DNA of 51,772 bases from Bacillota bacterium (lineage in GTDB: Bacteria; Bacillota; Clostridia; Lachnospirales; Lachnospiraceae), in NCBI GenBank assembly GCA_023443225.1, contig JAEZVF010000081.1, forward strand, positions 1 through 51,772, written 5' to 3'. Below the pieces are notes generated by a model. That model made no database searches and was not told the DNA's origin. It saw only the letters and a list, made by a program, of their open reading frames with translations. Both the position numbers and the translations under genes were made by a program. Position 1 is the stretch's first letter; every line of letters starts with the position of its first letter. Positions 1-8,413 of the stretch are shown piece after piece.

Positions 1-136
1 ATTGGACACCATTATTCTACTACAAAAAGGATGTGGATTCCTTATAATTTGGGTATTTTTACAAAGTTGTTTATAAATGGAATCTTGAAATTAAGGTTCT
101 GTGGATAAAACTACGGAAACTCAAGCACATAAGGTA

Positions 137-165
137 TTGACTACCACTTTTATTGGTAATATAAT
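137..165 (+). promoter_or_regulatory. Sigma-A promoter of the Big-2 surface protein gene
   Basis: TTGACT at 137-142 and TATAAT at 160-165 are separated by 17 bp. Transcription would begin near 172, giving a leader of about 55 nt. The leader contains a small hairpin (TACCTG at 198-203 with CAGGTA at 209-214) directly before the ribosome binding site at 216-225. Confidence 0.7.
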
Positions 166-227
166 GTTTTTACTGATGTGTTTGTCAGAATAATTCGTAC
201 CTGCTAAACAGGTAGACAGGAGAAGAC

Positions 228-1397
228 ATGACGAAGTTTATGAGAAGAATTGCTGTTTTATTATGCATCTGCCTTATGGCGCCAACTGTTCTAAATTGTA
301 TTCCAAATGTTAATGTAAATACCACAGCTGAGGCTATGGCAGCCGCTAAAACGAAAGCTAAGCTATATACCAAGAAAGGTTCGATAGGTATTGCCAGTAC
401 TCCGGAATATATTTACATCGAAGATCAAAATTACGATGCCAAGTATACTTTTACCTCTAGTAACAAAAAAATAGTTACCGTAGACAAAAACGGCAAACTT
501 ACTGGTGTAGCAAAAGGAACTGCTAAAATTACCGTAAAAGAAACCTATAAAAAGAAAACAGTAAACGTTGGTACCTTTACCGTATCTGTTGTTAATTCCA
601 AGCTTTCTTCAAAGAGTATTGAAGTGCCTCTTTTTGCATCCTATTACCTGCCTTTGGAATATAGGAATTACAAAGCAAAATATAGCGGTGAAGTAGCAGA
701 TCCTACCATAGCAACCGTGAATGAGGACGGTTTGCTAGTTGGTTTAAAAGAAGGAAAAACTACAGTTACAATTTCTGAAACATATAAGAAAAAGACAAGA
801 AAGTTAGGCAATTTAACCGTAACTGTAAAAGCACCTTCCATCAATCCAGAATCTGCAAAAGTTACCTTAGGAGTTAACCAGATTACTGATCCATTCTCTT
901 TAATCTACATAGATGATTACTCTTGGAATACAGCTTACACTTTTGAATCTGCAGATCCTACGATTGTCTCTGTAAACCAAGTATCCGAAGATGGTTATAT
1001 CTACCAGACTTTAAAGGGTGAAAAGGTTGGAACCACCACAATGACAGTAGCCGCCGAATATCAGGGTGAAAAAGTTACTGTTGGTACTGTCGAAGTAACT
1101 GTAGCAGAAATACCTGTTACCTCATTTGGATTTGATTCCGATTATAAAGATGAAAATAATACCTTTACAAAAACATTTTATATTGGTGATGACGATTATA
1201 ATTATTTGAATTATTACCTTCTCAAAGAACCTTATAATGCGACCACCCCTGTAACCTTTACATCAAGCGACCCAAGCATCGCAACAGTTGATGCTGATGG
1301 TAAAGTAAAAGCGCTAAAAGAAGGAACAGTTGAAATCACTGCAACCTGCGGTACATTTTCTGACAAAGCAGTTATCACTATTGAAAGCGAATATTAA
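228..1397 (+). CDS. Secreted surface protein with Big-2 (bacterial Ig-like) repeats
   Basis: 389 aa. A lysine/arginine start followed by a hydrophobic stretch (about residues 6-30) looks like a signal peptide, with cleavage near the AEA/MAA residues around 35-40. The rest is four immunoglobulin-like units of about 75-90 residues. Units 1, 2 and 4 carry the Big-2 signature of a serine-rich strand, an 'IATV' strand, 'DGxLxGLxxGxxxIT' and a closing strand. No LPXTG motif, dockerin or C-terminal membrane segment is visible, so it is probably secreted or loosely wall-associated. The ATG at 228 follows AGGAGAAG. Big-2 domains in Clostridia are found in adhesins and cell-envelope proteins; the ligand is unknown. 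It is separated from the next gene by a terminator. Confidence 0.85.
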   Translation: MTKFMRRIAVLLCICLMAPTVLNCIPNVNVNTTAEAMAAAKTKAKLYTKKGSIGIASTPEYIYIEDQNYDAKYTFTSSNKKIVTVDKNGKLTGVAKGTAKITVKETYKKKTVNVGTFTVSVVNSKLSSKSIEVPLFASYYLPLEYRNYKAKYSGEVADPTIATVNEDGLLVGLKEGKTTVTISETYKKKTRKLGNLTVTVKAPSINPESAKVTLGVNQITDPFSLIYIDDYSWNTAYTFESADPTIVSVNQVSEDGYIYQTLKGEKVGTTTMTVAAEYQGEKVTVGTVEVTVAEIPVTSFGFDSDYKDENNTFTKTFYIGDDDYNYLNYYLLKEPYNATTPVTFTSSDPSIATVDADGKVKALKEGTVEITATCGTFSDKAVITIESEY

Positions 1398-1459
1398 TAT
1401 ATATTAATAATCATTATTTATTATTAGTACAATTCCATACCTATTGGAATACTCAAAAG

Positions 1460-1510
1460 CAGAGTATACTCGTATATGTCTTAAGTAATATATGAATGTA
1501 CTCTGTTTTT
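1460..1510 (+). terminator. Rho-independent terminator after the Big-2 gene
   Basis: CAGAGTA (1460-1466) pairs with TACTCTG (1499-1505), with an inner stem TCGTATAT/ATATATGA, followed by five T (1506-1510). Confidence 0.75.
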
Positions 1511-1541
1511 AGTTAATTGGCAACATGAGGAGGAGCTATCT

Positions 1542-3377
1542 ATGCAACAGAAGAAAAAAAAGAAAGAATTTAATGATTTATTACTGCCCATTATAATAAC
1601 AATAGCAGTATTGCCTTTTATCACCAGACTAGTTATGTACTCCTGCCATTTTTCGGAGTATCCCTGGTTTTCCGATTACGATATAGTCTCTGACTTTTTT
1701 TCTTATTATAGAAGTTATATTTTCTTAATCCTCTCCATAATTGCTTCTATTATACTTATACTATATCTAGTCTTGTACAGAAAAGTAATAAAGGATATGA
1801 GGGCTTTTATCCCGTTAGCAGTTTATTCTGCTTTTACTATCCTTTCAACTCTTTTTTCGGTAAATAAGCAAATCTCCTTATCAGGAGGATATGCACACTT
1901 CGAGACTGTTTTTACCTTACTCGGATACGTGATTATTTCTATTTATACTTATCAATTCATACAGTCTGAATCGGATATTAAATCAGTTATGAAAGCAGTA
2001 ATAATATCTGTTGTACTCATGTGTATCATTGGGTTCTTTCAAATTATAGGTAAGGATCTTATTACATTTGAATGGTTCCAGAAATTAATTATACCAAGTA
2101 AGTATTGGAATCAATATTTGGGTTCTATAAAAAGTCATATTCGAACTAATGCTGTGTCTCTTACCCTATTTAACCCTAACTATGCCAGTGTTTATATATC
2201 CATGCTTATACCACTGTTCCTGGTAATTTTTCCAGCAAAATCCAAAATGTTAACGAAAGTCACCTATTTAACGTTACTGTTCATGATGTTAATCATCCTG
2301 TTTCGTACCTATTCCAGAACCGGTATCCTTTCGCTGTTTTTTTGTCTTGTATTGTTTGCTTATTTTTTAAGGTATCAAATTAAACTATTATGGAAACAAC
2401 TCATAATCGTATTCCTTGGTTCTTTATGTTTGTTTGTTCTAATCGATTCTCAAAATAGTTTCACATTTACAACAAAGATAGTTGCTACCTTCAAATCAAT
2501 TAATAGCACGGGACACAAAAATAGTCTGGAAGAAATCAAAACACTTTCAGATAAAGTATATATTCGATATAACGGAGGAGAAATGTATACCGCGCTAAAA
2601 GAATCACAAACTTCCAAGTATGAACTAGCTTTCTATAATCAAAATGGAGAGGAAGTTTCGAATCTATATAATGCACAAGATACTAACTTGGAACTCGATC
2701 CTTTTCGCAGCATAAAGTTTTCAATAGAAACGGTTGATAATCAGCAATATTTAAAGGCAGAAATCAACAGAAAAACATGGAGGTTTTATGTTGATAGCAA
2801 GGAAGGATACCTTTATTTAAATGATTTCGGAAAAGCAGATAAGTTAACGGATATAAAGAAAGTTGGCTCCAGTAATCACGAGAATTTTGCATCCAGTAGA
2901 GGTTTTATCTGGTCTAGGACAATTCCTTTACTAAAGGATACTCTGTTTATCGGCAGTGGTCCTGATACATTCCCAATTGTATTTCCTCAATCCGATTATG
3001 TCGGGAAAGCCAATAACTGTAAGACTCCTTATACATTAATTGAGAAGCCTCACAACCTTTATTTGATGATAGGTGTACAAACAGGTATAATATCACTGAT
3101 TGCCTTTTTATGTTTCTACATCTTCTATATAACGAAATCATTACCTTTATATTCGAAACTATTTAAAGACAAGTCGTTCAATGAAATCAGTTATATAGAA
3201 AAAACAGGTCTTGGATGTATGCTTGCAACCATAAGTTATATGATAAGTGGATTTTTTAATGATTCCTCGCTCCAGACTTCCCCTGTTTTTTGGGTATTGA
3301 TTGGAATGGGTCTTATGATTAATTACAAAATTGCAGGACAAGAGAAGGGGGTAAATTATGCAGGTAAAAAAAGATGA
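1542..3377 (+). CDS. O-antigen ligase-like polytopic membrane protein
   Basis: 611 aa with a lysine-rich N-terminus and about eleven or twelve predicted hydrophobic segments. A large polar region lies at about residues 320-470, between the central membrane helices and a final cluster that contains the 'GSGPDTFP' and 'PHNLYLMIGVQTGIISL' stretches. This layout is that of the Wzy_C/O-antigen ligase family (PF04932), in which the big extracytoplasmic loop holds catalytic arginine and histidine residues. The protein probably ligates or polymerises a lipid-linked glycan at the outer face of the membrane. The start is supported by AGGAGG 9 nt upstream. Its last 20 bp overlap the TetR gene, so the two are probably co-transcribed. 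The substrate glycan cannot be told from sequence. Confidence 0.8.
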   Translation: MQQKKKKKEFNDLLLPIIITIAVLPFITRLVMYSCHFSEYPWFSDYDIVSDFFSYYRSYIFLILSIIASIILILYLVLYRKVIKDMRAFIPLAVYSAFTILSTLFSVNKQISLSGGYAHFETVFTLLGYVIISIYTYQFIQSESDIKSVMKAVIISVVLMCIIGFFQIIGKDLITFEWFQKLIIPSKYWNQYLGSIKSHIRTNAVSLTLFNPNYASVYISMLIPLFLVIFPAKSKMLTKVTYLTLLFMMLIILFRTYSRTGILSLFFCLVLFAYFLRYQIKLLWKQLIIVFLGSLCLFVLIDSQNSFTFTTKIVATFKSINSTGHKNSLEEIKTLSDKVYIRYNGGEMYTALKESQTSKYELAFYNQNGEEVSNLYNAQDTNLELDPFRSIKFSIETVDNQQYLKAEINRKTWRFYVDSKEGYLYLNDFGKADKLTDIKKVGSSNHENFASSRGFIWSRTIPLLKDTLFIGSGPDTFPIVFPQSDYVGKANNCKTPYTLIEKPHNLYLMIGVQTGIISLIAFLCFYIFYITKSLPLYSKLFKDKSFNEISYIEKTGLGCMLATISYMISGFFNDSSLQTSPVFWVLIGMGLMINYKIAGQEKGVNYAGKKR

Positions 3378-3951
3378 AATCCGAGATGAGATACTTGCTG
3401 CATCAGAAAAAGAATTCTTAAAACGTGGTTTTAAGAATTCTTCTATGCGTACAATTGCTACTAAATCCCATACTACACTTGGCAATTTGTACAATTATTT
3501 CGAAAACAAAGAAGCTATCTTAGATGCAATCATTGGAAATACTCCCGAACAAATCTTTCAAGTCATTCAGGAACACGAAAATGCTGCTTCTTCCACCCTT
3601 GAATTTTCGAAAGAGTATCTAGAGGAACATTTTAGTGAAATTACATCCTCTGAATTGTCACAATTATTTCCTTTGGATCTTTTATTAAGTAATCCACTTA
3701 TCATTCTGATGGAGGGTTGTGAAGGTACAAAATATGAGCCTTACCGTGAATTGTTTTTAACTCAATTCCAAAAACATCTTGCCATACATTTAAATGTAGA
3801 TCCAAATTCTTTTCTTGCAAAATCCATAGTCCTCGGTTTTGTATCTACCTTACTCTTTATTGCAAAAAATAAAAAGAATATGGAAGAAGCAAAAAAAGAC
3901 TTAGTTGCTTATATAAAAACTATGACTCTTGGTCTACCGATGCCGAAGTAA
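3358..3951 (+). CDS. TetR/AcrR-family transcriptional regulator
   Basis: 197 aa. The N-terminal helix-turn-helix (about residues 8-54) has the TetR pattern 'MRTIATKSHTTLGNLYNYFENKEAI', and the rest is an all-helical ligand domain without recognisable identity. A good ribosome binding site (AAGGGGG) precedes the ATG, and the gene starts inside the end of the O-antigen-ligase-like gene. It is convergent with the FtsX-type ABC exporter, with only 5 bp between stop codons. A TetR protein beside an exporter commonly controls it. The nearest plausible operator is the dyad at 6961-6975 in the exporter promoter, but that link is inference. Confidence 0.85.
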   Translation: MQVKKDEIRDEILAASEKEFLKRGFKNSSMRTIATKSHTTLGNLYNYFENKEAILDAIIGNTPEQIFQVIQEHENAASSTLEFSKEYLEEHFSEITSSELSQLFPLDLLLSNPLIILMEGCEGTKYEPYRELFLTQFQKHLAIHLNVDPNSFLAKSIVLGFVSTLLFIAKNKKNMEEAKKDLVAYIKTMTLGLPMPK

Positions 3952-3956
3952 TATCT

Positions 3957-6239
3957 TTAATCTACAGATTTTAACGCACTAACCATATCAATAGTTTTCA
4001 GTTTAAGGCTTAAGAACCAATTTACTATAACAGAGAGTAATAATGTACCAAGAATACTACATACTAACGATAGGAAAGATATCGTAGGAATCATGTCAAA
4101 ACTATCTCCCATGAATTCCAGCATGGAGTATAATAACAGATACCCACTGGGAATTCCAAGTATAGTTCCGAATAAGGTCAACCATATATTTTGAGTTTGT
4201 AATAGTTTTCGCAATTTAGCGTATTGAAATCCTAATACTTTTAATGTAGTTAACTCGCGAACTCTTTCATGAAACGATAATACACCCAGATTATAGAGCA
4301 CGACTAACCCTAATACAATTGCTGCTAAAATCAGCACAAAGATCATTACATTCATAGTTTCCATCAAAGTATCCATGGATTTGACTAATTCATCCCTTGT
4401 TTGGATGGAATTAAAATCTACTCCTGAGTATTTGCCTCCATCCCCCTTGGTAAGAAAGGCTGTAGGCCTCATCGTAAGCTTTAACCTTTGATAAGCTTCT
4501 TCACTAATAAAAACACCTTGATTTAGTGGGGTCCTGATAATTTCTGTTATTTTTTCTGTAGTCCAATCCTTGGTTCCGTAAATTCTCCATTTTAGGATAT
4601 CCCCAATATTTAAACCATAGATTTCTGAGATTTTATTTGTAATTACAACTCCTGAATCAGGTAGAATAATAAAATTATCATTTCTATCTTTATGTTTAAT
4701 GTAATCGCCCTTTCCAATAACCGTAAGCTGCATTGATTCGTATTCATCTGCCAAATCAATCTCAATTGCCATTTCCTGAATAAACTGAAGCTCATCATCT
4801 TCTTTCAGTTCAAGCAGTCCTTCCAAAGAGATACTTTCACTTAATGTAACCTTGTTATCATAGGAATTCAACTCTGTATAGGAAGTGTCCGTAATACCCT
4901 GTACCGTATCCCTCATACCCAAAGCACATAGAATCAAAGCCATACAACCGATAATTCCAAGAATTGTTATTAACGAACGCATCTTATTTCTTAATAAATC
5001 CCTGATATTCCATTGAAAATCAAATTTCAACTTATTCCACCACTTACTTTTTTCAAGACTTGTATGCTTACCAACCTTAGGTGCTTTCGGTCTTAATATC
5101 TCTGCTGTTGCCCCATAAAGCTCTTTCCTGCAAGCCATAAATCCGCTTAATCCACAGCCTGCGATGCAGAATATTGTCATCAGAAAAACACTAACAGAAA
5201 TGGAACCATTCCATTCCGGCATTGTATAAAATCCCATCTGAAAGCTGAAGACCAATTTGGGCAATAGAATCGGTCCAGTTATGAAACCAAGTATCCCGCC
5301 CAAAATACCAATGGACGTCCCATAACTCGTATAATGACGTAAAATCTTATTATTAGAAAAACCAACTGCTTTCAAAGTACCTATTTGTGTTCTTTGACTC
5401 ATTGTGATTCTAGTCATCGTCGTGAGCGTTGTTAATACAGCGATCAGCAAAAAGACAATTGGAAAAATCGTCTGCATTGCTTTCATTTGATTCACTTCAT
5501 TTCGAAACATGCTAACACTGCGTTGATCTTCCTGCATAACCAGCATGATATGTTTTGTTTGAAATACGTTTTCGATGATATCATTCAGGCCGTTTTTATC
5601 CCAATCAGTATCTAAAATTATCTGATTAAAAGGAAGCTCTGGAAGCAAATCAAATTCTTTCGTTGAAAGATAAGCATAACCATACAGTTTATGATTTGGT
5701 AAAACTTCATTTTCATCTTTTATAGCATACACATATTCTGGATTCATAATGAGACCCAGAATTGTTAGAGATCTTACTTTTCCCTGAATTTCCAGTTCGA
5801 TGGTATCTCCAACTTCATATGAATTCGCATCTGCAAAGGAACTATTCAGCCACAATCCTTCCTTATTTGAATTAAACTCTTCTCCTGCAATACAATGGTT
5901 TGCCGATATTAGATTACTTTGTACAAAATTAAGCTGTACTGTTGTTTTGCTATCCCTCGCTAAAGATGCATTTACTTGTAGGCGAAGTTCCGCTTTTGTT
6001 ATGCCATCTTCCTGCCCTAGGAGTTTTATGTCATCCTCCGTAAAATTCTCTCCATATAAAACAGCATCAGCAAGATTGGTATCTGCATAGAAATTCTTAC
6101 TGGATTGGTCCATACCCTGCCCTACTGCATTTAGACCTGAGTATATGAAAATTCCTATAAATATCATAAGAAATATTGAAATAAATTGTGTTTTGTTTCT
6201 TATTAATTCACGGATCATTTTATTAAGCAGCATCACCAA
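3957..6239 (-). CDS. ABC transporter permease, FtsX/MacB type
   Basis: 760 aa. One N-terminal membrane helix (about 17-38) is followed by a large extracytoplasmic domain, an FtsX-type three-helix core (about 255-370), another helix near 420-440, a second extracytoplasmic domain, and a second FtsX core (about 620-750). This duplicated layout is typical of single-polypeptide MacB_PCD/FtsX permeases of Gram-positive bacteria, which export lipids, peptides or antibiotics or act mechanically on envelope proteins. It overlaps the ATPase gene upstream by 7 bp, so the two form a two-gene operon with translational coupling. The cargo is not predictable. Confidence 0.88.
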   Translation of the reverse strand: MVMLLNKMIRELIRNKTQFISIFLMIFIGIFIYSGLNAVGQGMDQSSKNFYADTNLADAVLYGENFTEDDIKLLGQEDGITKAELRLQVNASLARDSKTTVQLNFVQSNLISANHCIAGEEFNSNKEGLWLNSSFADANSYEVGDTIELEIQGKVRSLTILGLIMNPEYVYAIKDENEVLPNHKLYGYAYLSTKEFDLLPELPFNQIILDTDWDKNGLNDIIENVFQTKHIMLVMQEDQRSVSMFRNEVNQMKAMQTIFPIVFLLIAVLTTLTTMTRITMSQRTQIGTLKAVGFSNNKILRHYTSYGTSIGILGGILGFITGPILLPKLVFSFQMGFYTMPEWNGSISVSVFLMTIFCIAGCGLSGFMACRKELYGATAEILRPKAPKVGKHTSLEKSKWWNKLKFDFQWNIRDLLRNKMRSLITILGIIGCMALILCALGMRDTVQGITDTSYTELNSYDNKVTLSESISLEGLLELKEDDELQFIQEMAIEIDLADEYESMQLTVIGKGDYIKHKDRNDNFIILPDSGVVITNKISEIYGLNIGDILKWRIYGTKDWTTEKITEIIRTPLNQGVFISEEAYQRLKLTMRPTAFLTKGDGGKYSGVDFNSIQTRDELVKSMDTLMETMNVMIFVLILAAIVLGLVVLYNLGVLSFHERVRELTTLKVLGFQYAKLRKLLQTQNIWLTLFGTILGIPSGYLLLYSMLEFMGDSFDMIPTISFLSLVCSILGTLLLSVIVNWFLSLKLKTIDMVSALKSVD

Positions 6240-6937
6240 TTCACCTCTTTTACCGGTTTGGGATTATCATTTATAATTATTTCTTGAACCTTCCCATTCT
6301 TAAGCTTGATAACTTTATCTGCAGCATCTGCCAACATCGCATTGTGTGTAACGACAACTACTGTACGCCCTTCTTTATGGCTCATGTCCTGAAGTAATGA
6401 AAGAATTACCACACCGGTATCTGAATCTAGGGCACCGGTAGGTTCGTCACATAATAACAGTTTTGGATTCTTACATACAGCCCTTGCAATGGAAACTCTT
6501 TGTTGTTCTCCACCGGATATCTGTGTGGGAAATTGAAATCTCCGTTCCTTTAATCCAACGGATTCTAATACTTCATCCACATCCAATCCTTTCTTTACTA
6601 CTTCTTTTACAAGTGCAACGTTTTCTCGAACTGTTAAGCTGGGAATCAAGTTATAAAACTGAAAAATAAAACCTACATCGGTAGCCCGGTAATTGGTCAG
6701 TTCTTTGTCATTGTATTTTGTTATATCCTTACCATCTATAAGTATTTCTCCGCTTGTTACAGTGTCCATACCTCCTAGAAGATTTAAAACTGTACTTTTG
6801 CCTGCCCCACTGGGCCCAAGAATAACAACAAATTCCCCCTTGTCAATTGAAAATTCTATATCGTTTGCTGCCAGAAAGGAGTTAGTACCAAGTATATACT
6901 CTTTCTTAACTTTCTTTAATTCAATAAAATGACTCAT
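6233..6937 (-). CDS. ABC transporter ATP-binding protein (LolD/MacB type)
   Basis: 234 aa, the usual size for this family. Walker A GPSGAGKST is at residues 41-49, the Q-loop is near 93, the signature SGGEQQR is at 141-147, and Walker B LLLCDEP is at 160-166 with the D-loop just after. It energises the FtsX-type permease encoded immediately downstream. The ATG at 6937 follows ACAGGAGG. A candidate promoter and dyad lie upstream (6961-7009). Confidence 0.92.
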   Translation of the reverse strand: MSHFIELKKVKKEYILGTNSFLAANDIEFSIDKGEFVVILGPSGAGKSTVLNLLGGMDTVTSGEILIDGKDITKYNDKELTNYRATDVGFIFQFYNLIPSLTVRENVALVKEVVKKGLDVDEVLESVGLKERRFQFPTQISGGEQQRVSIARAVCKNPKLLLCDEPTGALDSDTGVVILSLLQDMSHKEGRTVVVVTHNAMLADAADKVIKLKNGKVQEIIINDNPKPVKEVNW

Positions 6938-6960
6938 AGTTACCTCCTGTAACTTATGTA

Positions 6961-7009
6961 GGTTAATTCGTTACCTGGTCATCTTATTCTAATTTTTTAT
7001 ATTTGTAAA
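6961..7009 (-). promoter_or_regulatory. Candidate promoter and operator of the FtsX-type exporter
   Basis: On the minus strand TTTACA (7004-7009) and TAAGAT (6981-6986) are 17 bp apart. A partial palindrome GGTTAATTCGTTACC lies at 6961-6975, near the expected start of transcription, and could bind the TetR regulator at 3358-3951. The -10 matches only 4 of 6 positions. Confidence 0.4.
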
Positions 7010-7072
7010 CGTCTTAACAGGATTAAAAATCAAAACTTAACAAGTGTTCATTTTTCACTTTTGAAAGAATCG

Positions 7073-8023
7073 TTAAATGGCATCCTTTCTATTTTTATAA
7101 GTTCTTTCAACCTTACGTTCCGGTATTTGTGCAAGTATAATCGCTGCAAATACTATAACACAACCAAAAAGTTCTTTTAAAGTAAGGTTCTCCTTTAGAA
7201 TGATCCAGCCACATAAGACTGCAAAGACAGACTCCAAACTGCAAATTAGGGAGGCTATTACAGGATTCACATTTTTCTGTGCAACAATCTGTAAAGTAAA
7301 GGCAATACCACTGGACAGTATTCCTGCATATAAAATTGGAGTACCAGCTGCAATGATACTACTTACCTGTGGATGTTCCATGACTAGCATCGGTATACTA
7401 CATAGAATTCCACAGACAAAAAGCTGAATACAAGACATTCGAATCCCATCAACTATGGGAGAAAAATAGTCAATCACTAGGATATGTATGGAATAAAAAA
7501 ATGCACACAATAACATGTAATAATCGCCTTTTTGCAAGGTAAGATTATCTGTCATGGTTATAAAATATAATCCAACCAATGCAAGTATCACACTAAACCA
7601 TACAACGGTTCGAACCTTCTTGTTCAGAAATACTCCTAAAATGGGAACAATCACAATATACAGTGCCGTAATAAAGCCTGCCTTCCCGACGGTTGTATAT
7701 TTGATGCCAATCTGCTGCAGTGATGAGGCAATTGCCATTGCAGTTCCACAACAAATGCCTCCAACATATAACATTTTATTATTTGCTTTTATTTTATCTT
7801 CTTGATGTCTATCAACTTCCTTTAACGATCTATCGTTGTTTTTTTCTTTATCCATCCATAGTATGACAGGTAGCAATGCAACACCACCAAGAAAGGAACG
7901 CATTGCAGTAAACGTATAAGGACCAATATAATCCATGCCAACACTTTGGGCCACAAAGGCAGACCCCCAGATAAAGGCTGCTAATCCCAATAATAAAATG
8001 CTTATCACTTTTCTCTTATCCAT
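7073..8023 (-). CDS. EamA/DMT-family transporter
   Basis: 316 aa with ten hydrophobic segments in two repeated halves, each resembling the EamA domain ('GLAAFIWGSAFVAQ' at the N-terminus, 'EPVFAVL'-like 'LESVFAVLCGWIILKE' near the C-terminus). A charged, lysine-rich insertion at about residues 62-84 lies between helices 2 and 3. The family exports or imports metabolites such as amino acids, nucleotide sugars or organic acids. It is divergent from the Ldh_2/malic-enzyme genes across a 390-bp control region, and a YTRATATATYAR box lies at 8085-8096, so it could carry a substrate or product of the sugar-acid island. Start ATG at 8023 follows AGAGGGA. Confidence 0.85.
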   Translation of the reverse strand: MDKRKVISILLLGLAAFIWGSAFVAQSVGMDYIGPYTFTAMRSFLGGVALLPVILWMDKEKNNDRSLKEVDRHQEDKIKANNKMLYVGGICCGTAMAIASSLQQIGIKYTTVGKAGFITALYIVIVPILGVFLNKKVRTVVWFSVILALVGLYFITMTDNLTLQKGDYYMLLCAFFYSIHILVIDYFSPIVDGIRMSCIQLFVCGILCSIPMLVMEHPQVSSIIAAGTPILYAGILSSGIAFTLQIVAQKNVNPVIASLICSLESVFAVLCGWIILKENLTLKELFGCVIVFAAIILAQIPERKVERTYKNRKDAI

Positions 8024-8084
8024 CTAACAAATCCCTCTTTTGTAATTATTCTTCTTTATGCATATCTGTGGTTAAAGGTCCAAT

Positions 8085-8096
8085 CTAATATATCAA
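8085..8096. promoter_or_regulatory. Predicted GntR/FCD operator box (CTAATATATCAA)
   Basis: This matches the YTRATATATYAR palindrome found repeatedly in the island. It lies 61 bp upstream of the DMT transporter start and about 230 bp before the Ldh_2 promoter. Confidence 0.5.
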
Positions 8097-8131
8097 AACA
8101 CATCCTAATTGTAAATCAGCCACTAATCATT

Positions 8132-8156
8132 CCTTACAATTTTAATCATTGTAAGG
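8132..8156. repeat. Perfect inverted repeat (9-bp arms)
   Basis: CCTTACAAT (8132-8140), a 7-nt spacer, then ATTGTAAGG (8148-8156). It lies in the divergent control region between the DMT transporter and the Ldh_2 gene. It has no T-run, so it is more likely a regulatory dyad than a terminator. Confidence 0.55.
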
Positions 8157-8167
8157 ATATGAAATCT

Positions 8168-8216
8168 TTCCATGGAAGTCAAGTCATTCCGCGGAAATTA
8201 TATCATTTCCGCAAGA
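8168..8216. promoter_or_regulatory. Array of TTCCNNGGAA palindromes spaced 19-20 bp
   Basis: TTCCATGGAA (8168-8177) and TTCCGCGGAA (8187-8196) are perfect 10-bp palindromes. A third, degenerate copy starts at 8207 (TTCCGCAAGA). Two-helical-turn spacing suggests cooperative binding of an unidentified regulator. Confidence 0.45.
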
Positions 8217-8327
8217 ATACGTCCATCTTTATGCTATAAAAATCATTTATTCAGGGATATAGTTAAGGTTTTTGTTAATAATATATAATAATTTATGAAG
8301 AAAGGAGTAATGAATGTTCATTTTGTA

Positions 8328-8361
8328 TTGACACTAATATATTAGTATGTTAATATATGAA
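8328..8361 (+). promoter_or_regulatory. Promoter of the Ldh_2/malic-enzyme genes with embedded operators
   Basis: TTGACA (8328-8333), a 17-bp spacer, and TAATAT (8351-8356). A perfect 14-bp palindrome ACTAATATATTAGT (8333-8346) fills the spacer, and a second copy, TTAATATATGAA (8350-8361), covers the -10. A bound repressor would block polymerase directly. The leader to the ATG at 8414 is about 50 nt. Confidence 0.8.
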
Positions 8362-8413
8362 TATCTAAATAACTAAATATCTAATCACAGCAAATAAAAA
8401 GGAGAATACTCTT

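Noticed and set aside
7004..7017. Catabolite-response (cre) site upstream of the FtsX-type exporter
   Set aside because: Two mismatches from the consensus at important positions, so it cannot be distinguished from chance in AT-rich DNA.
8311..8343. Ten-codon leader peptide before the Ldh_2 gene (AAAGGAG then ATG)
   Set aside because: It overlaps the -35 and spacer of the strong promoter, so the main transcript would not contain it, and the ribosome-binding-site spacing is too short.
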